Source: JAFDZV01 sp966128725 (GTDB lineage Bacteria; Bacteroidota; Ignavibacteria; OLB7). From it: a DNA stretch of 15,141 nucleotides. The DNA lies in contig CBHYLN010000133.1 of NCBI GenBank assembly GCA_966128725.1, positions 1-15,141 of the forward strand. The letters run 5' to 3'. Position 1 is the stretch's first letter. Every line of letters starts with the position of its first letter. This document shows, piece by piece, positions 14,359 through 15,141 of this stretch. The notes below the pieces were generated by a model. That model did no database searches. It saw only the letters and a list, made by a program, of their open reading frames with translations, and was not told the origin of the DNA. Both the position numbers and the translations under genes were made by a program.

Positions 14359-14982
14359 CTATCGGCCCCCGTGATCGCCGTGTCGGCCCCTGCCTTCATG
14401 GGCGGCGCGCTGCGCAACGCGCCGTCGGATGCGGCTCAGCGACGGGGGCCTGATCCCGAGGTAGGACGCGATTTGGTACAGGGGGACATGGTTGAAGATG
14501 GTTGGCTGGGCGGCGATCAGGTTCAGATACCGTTCCTCGGCCGAATCCAGCAACAGGCGCTCGATCCGATCCTGGGCATCGGTGTAGATCCGTTCGCATA
14601 TCAGACGACCAAAACGCTCCCAGTGCGGCGAGCGCAGATATCCTGCCTGCACGGTGTCGTATCCGAGCACCAGAAGCGTGGTTTCCTGCACGGCTTCCAC
14701 GCACAGGCGCGACGGTGCCGCGGTAATGAAGCTGCGGTAGGAGGTGACGAACTGATGCCGCAGAAAGAATTCCAGATGGATCTCCTCACCCTTGTGCAGG
14801 TAGTAGGCCCGCATCGAGCCATCGGTCACAAACCCGATTGTGGTGCATACCTGGCCGATTTGCACGAAGGGCTCGCCCTTGCCAAGGGTTCGCTCGGTAA
14901 GGCCCAGCTCCATGCGGTCCAGCTCGTGGGCCGGCATCGGTGATATCCCGGTGATTGCGTCGCGAAGCGTTTGGGTGTGCAT
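14359..14982 (-). CDS. Crp/Fnr-family transcriptional regulator
   Basis: A 207-residue protein. Residues about 15-115 form a cyclic-nucleotide-binding-type beta roll (GKGEPFVQIGQVCTTIGFVTDGSMRAYY ... EIHLEFFLRHQFVTSY). A long dimerisation helix follows near 118-150. A winged-helix DNA-binding region closes the protein (YQIASYLGIRPPSLSRIRRR, 169-188), matching the usual ASYLGITPxxLSRIRR pattern. The phosphate-binding FGExAL-type cassette of cAMP-binding Crp is not present, and no Fnr-type Cys cluster is seen, so the signal is unknown; this is common in Bacteroidota members. The last 19 residues are a basic Gly/His-rich tail that looks unusual. ATG 14982 is preferred; an in-frame start at 15012 would add 10 residues. 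Confidence 0.9.
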   Translation of the reverse strand: MHTQTLRDAITGISPMPAHELDRMELGLTERTLGKGEPFVQIGQVCTTIGFVTDGSMRAYYLHKGEEIHLEFFLRHQFVTSYRSFITAAPSRLCVEAVQETTLLVLGYDTVQAGYLRSPHWERFGRLICERIYTDAQDRIERLLLDSAEERYLNLIAAQPTIFNHVPLYQIASYLGIRPPSLSRIRRRVAQRAAHEGRGRHGDHGGR

Positions 14983-15002
14983 GGTTGGCCTGCGCGGATT
15001 GG

Positions 15003-15141
15003 ATGGGCACACGACGGCACGGTATCGTGCCGGCCCCGAAAGCTACGCATGCGCTGCGGTGGGCGGAAACCGATGTGATGCGTTTGTGCCGGCCGGGCGT
15101 GCAGGAATATGACCCGCGAAGCGAATCGGATGTCGATCGTA
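15003..15141 (+). CDS. Possible start of a gene running off the right edge
   Basis: The frame from ATG 15003 is open to the window end (46 codons) and reads, from GTG 15027 on, VPAPKATHALRWAETDVM and RLCRPGVQEYDPRSESDVDR, which looks protein-like. A later ATG at 15078 is also possible. If the first start is right, it is divergent from the Crp/Fnr gene with only 20 bases between the start codons. No family can be named. A seven-base hairpin (15015-15032) overlaps the early codons, which argues for a later start. Confidence 0.3.
   Translation, partial: MGTRRHGIVPAPKATHALRWAETDVMRLCRPGVQEYDPRSESDVDR
15015..15032. other. Inverted repeat upstream of the Crp/Fnr gene
   Basis: CGGCACG (15015-15021) and CGTGCCG (15026-15032) form a perfect seven-base dyad with a GTAT spacer, 33 bases upstream of the regulator's ATG. 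It could be an operator or a transcript hairpin. It is unlike the TTAACC palindrome. Confidence 0.35.

Noticed and set aside
1..15141. Mobile element, CRISPR array, prophage or defence system
   Set aside because: No transposase, integrase, Cas, restriction or toxin-antitoxin motifs were seen on either strand, and there is no regular repeat-spacer pattern. The repeats found are protein-level repeats or short intergenic elements.

Overview
This GC-rich window most likely comes from a member of the Bacteroidota/Chlorobiota (FCB) superphylum, possibly an Ignavibacteria- or Kapabacteria-like lineage. Three things support this. Two secreted proteins carry type IX secretion (T9SS/Por) C-terminal sorting domains. 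One promoter matches the Bacteroidota TTG-N19-TAnnTTTG form. There is also a Bacteroidota-style lipoprotein and a short Crp/Fnr regulator. The exact lineage is inference. I see no tRNA, rRNA, CRISPR array, transposase or phage gene. The gene order looks like ordinary chromosome rather than a mobile island.

Layout, left to right. (1) 1-2091 (-): a large secreted protein with 14 propeller repeats and a T9SS tail, cut by the left edge. (2) 2521-4310 (+): rdgB (ITP/XTP pyrophosphatase) and an RluD-type 23S rRNA pseudouridine synthase with a long acidic insert, overlapping by one base. (3) 4482-5180 (-): a small outer-membrane barrel protein behind a good Bacteroidota promoter. (4) 5528-7225 (-): a secreted protein of four tandem repeats of about 108 residues, each with a CxGxGxC motif, followed by a T9SS tail. 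I do not recognise this repeat, and it is the most interesting protein here. (5) 7598-9485 (+): msrA and a ThrE-family amino-acid exporter. (6) 9587-10904 (-): a hemerythrin-like protein and a small lipoprotein. (7) 11097-12500 (+): an unrecognised, mostly helical 467-residue protein. (8) 12612-14982 (-): an EamA/DMT transporter, a four-helix membrane protein with a GHAHAGV motif, and a Crp/Fnr regulator. (9) 15003-end (+): a possible gene fragment.

How the genes work together. The left third is about secretion and the cell surface: two T9SS cargo proteins and one barrel protein surround the rdgB-rluD housekeeping pair. MsrA (methionine sulfoxide repair) and the hemerythrin-like protein (oxygen, NO or iron) suggest some oxidative-stress capacity, but they are not in one operon. 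At the right end, a perfect 14-bp palindrome (TTAACCATGGTTAA) lies between the Crp/Fnr gene and the downstream membrane-protein gene. It looks like the operator through which the regulator controls that neighbour.

Intergenic regions hold several hairpins. They also hold a small dispersed motif ending in CCGTATCAA, seen three times, twice just downstream of minus-strand genes.
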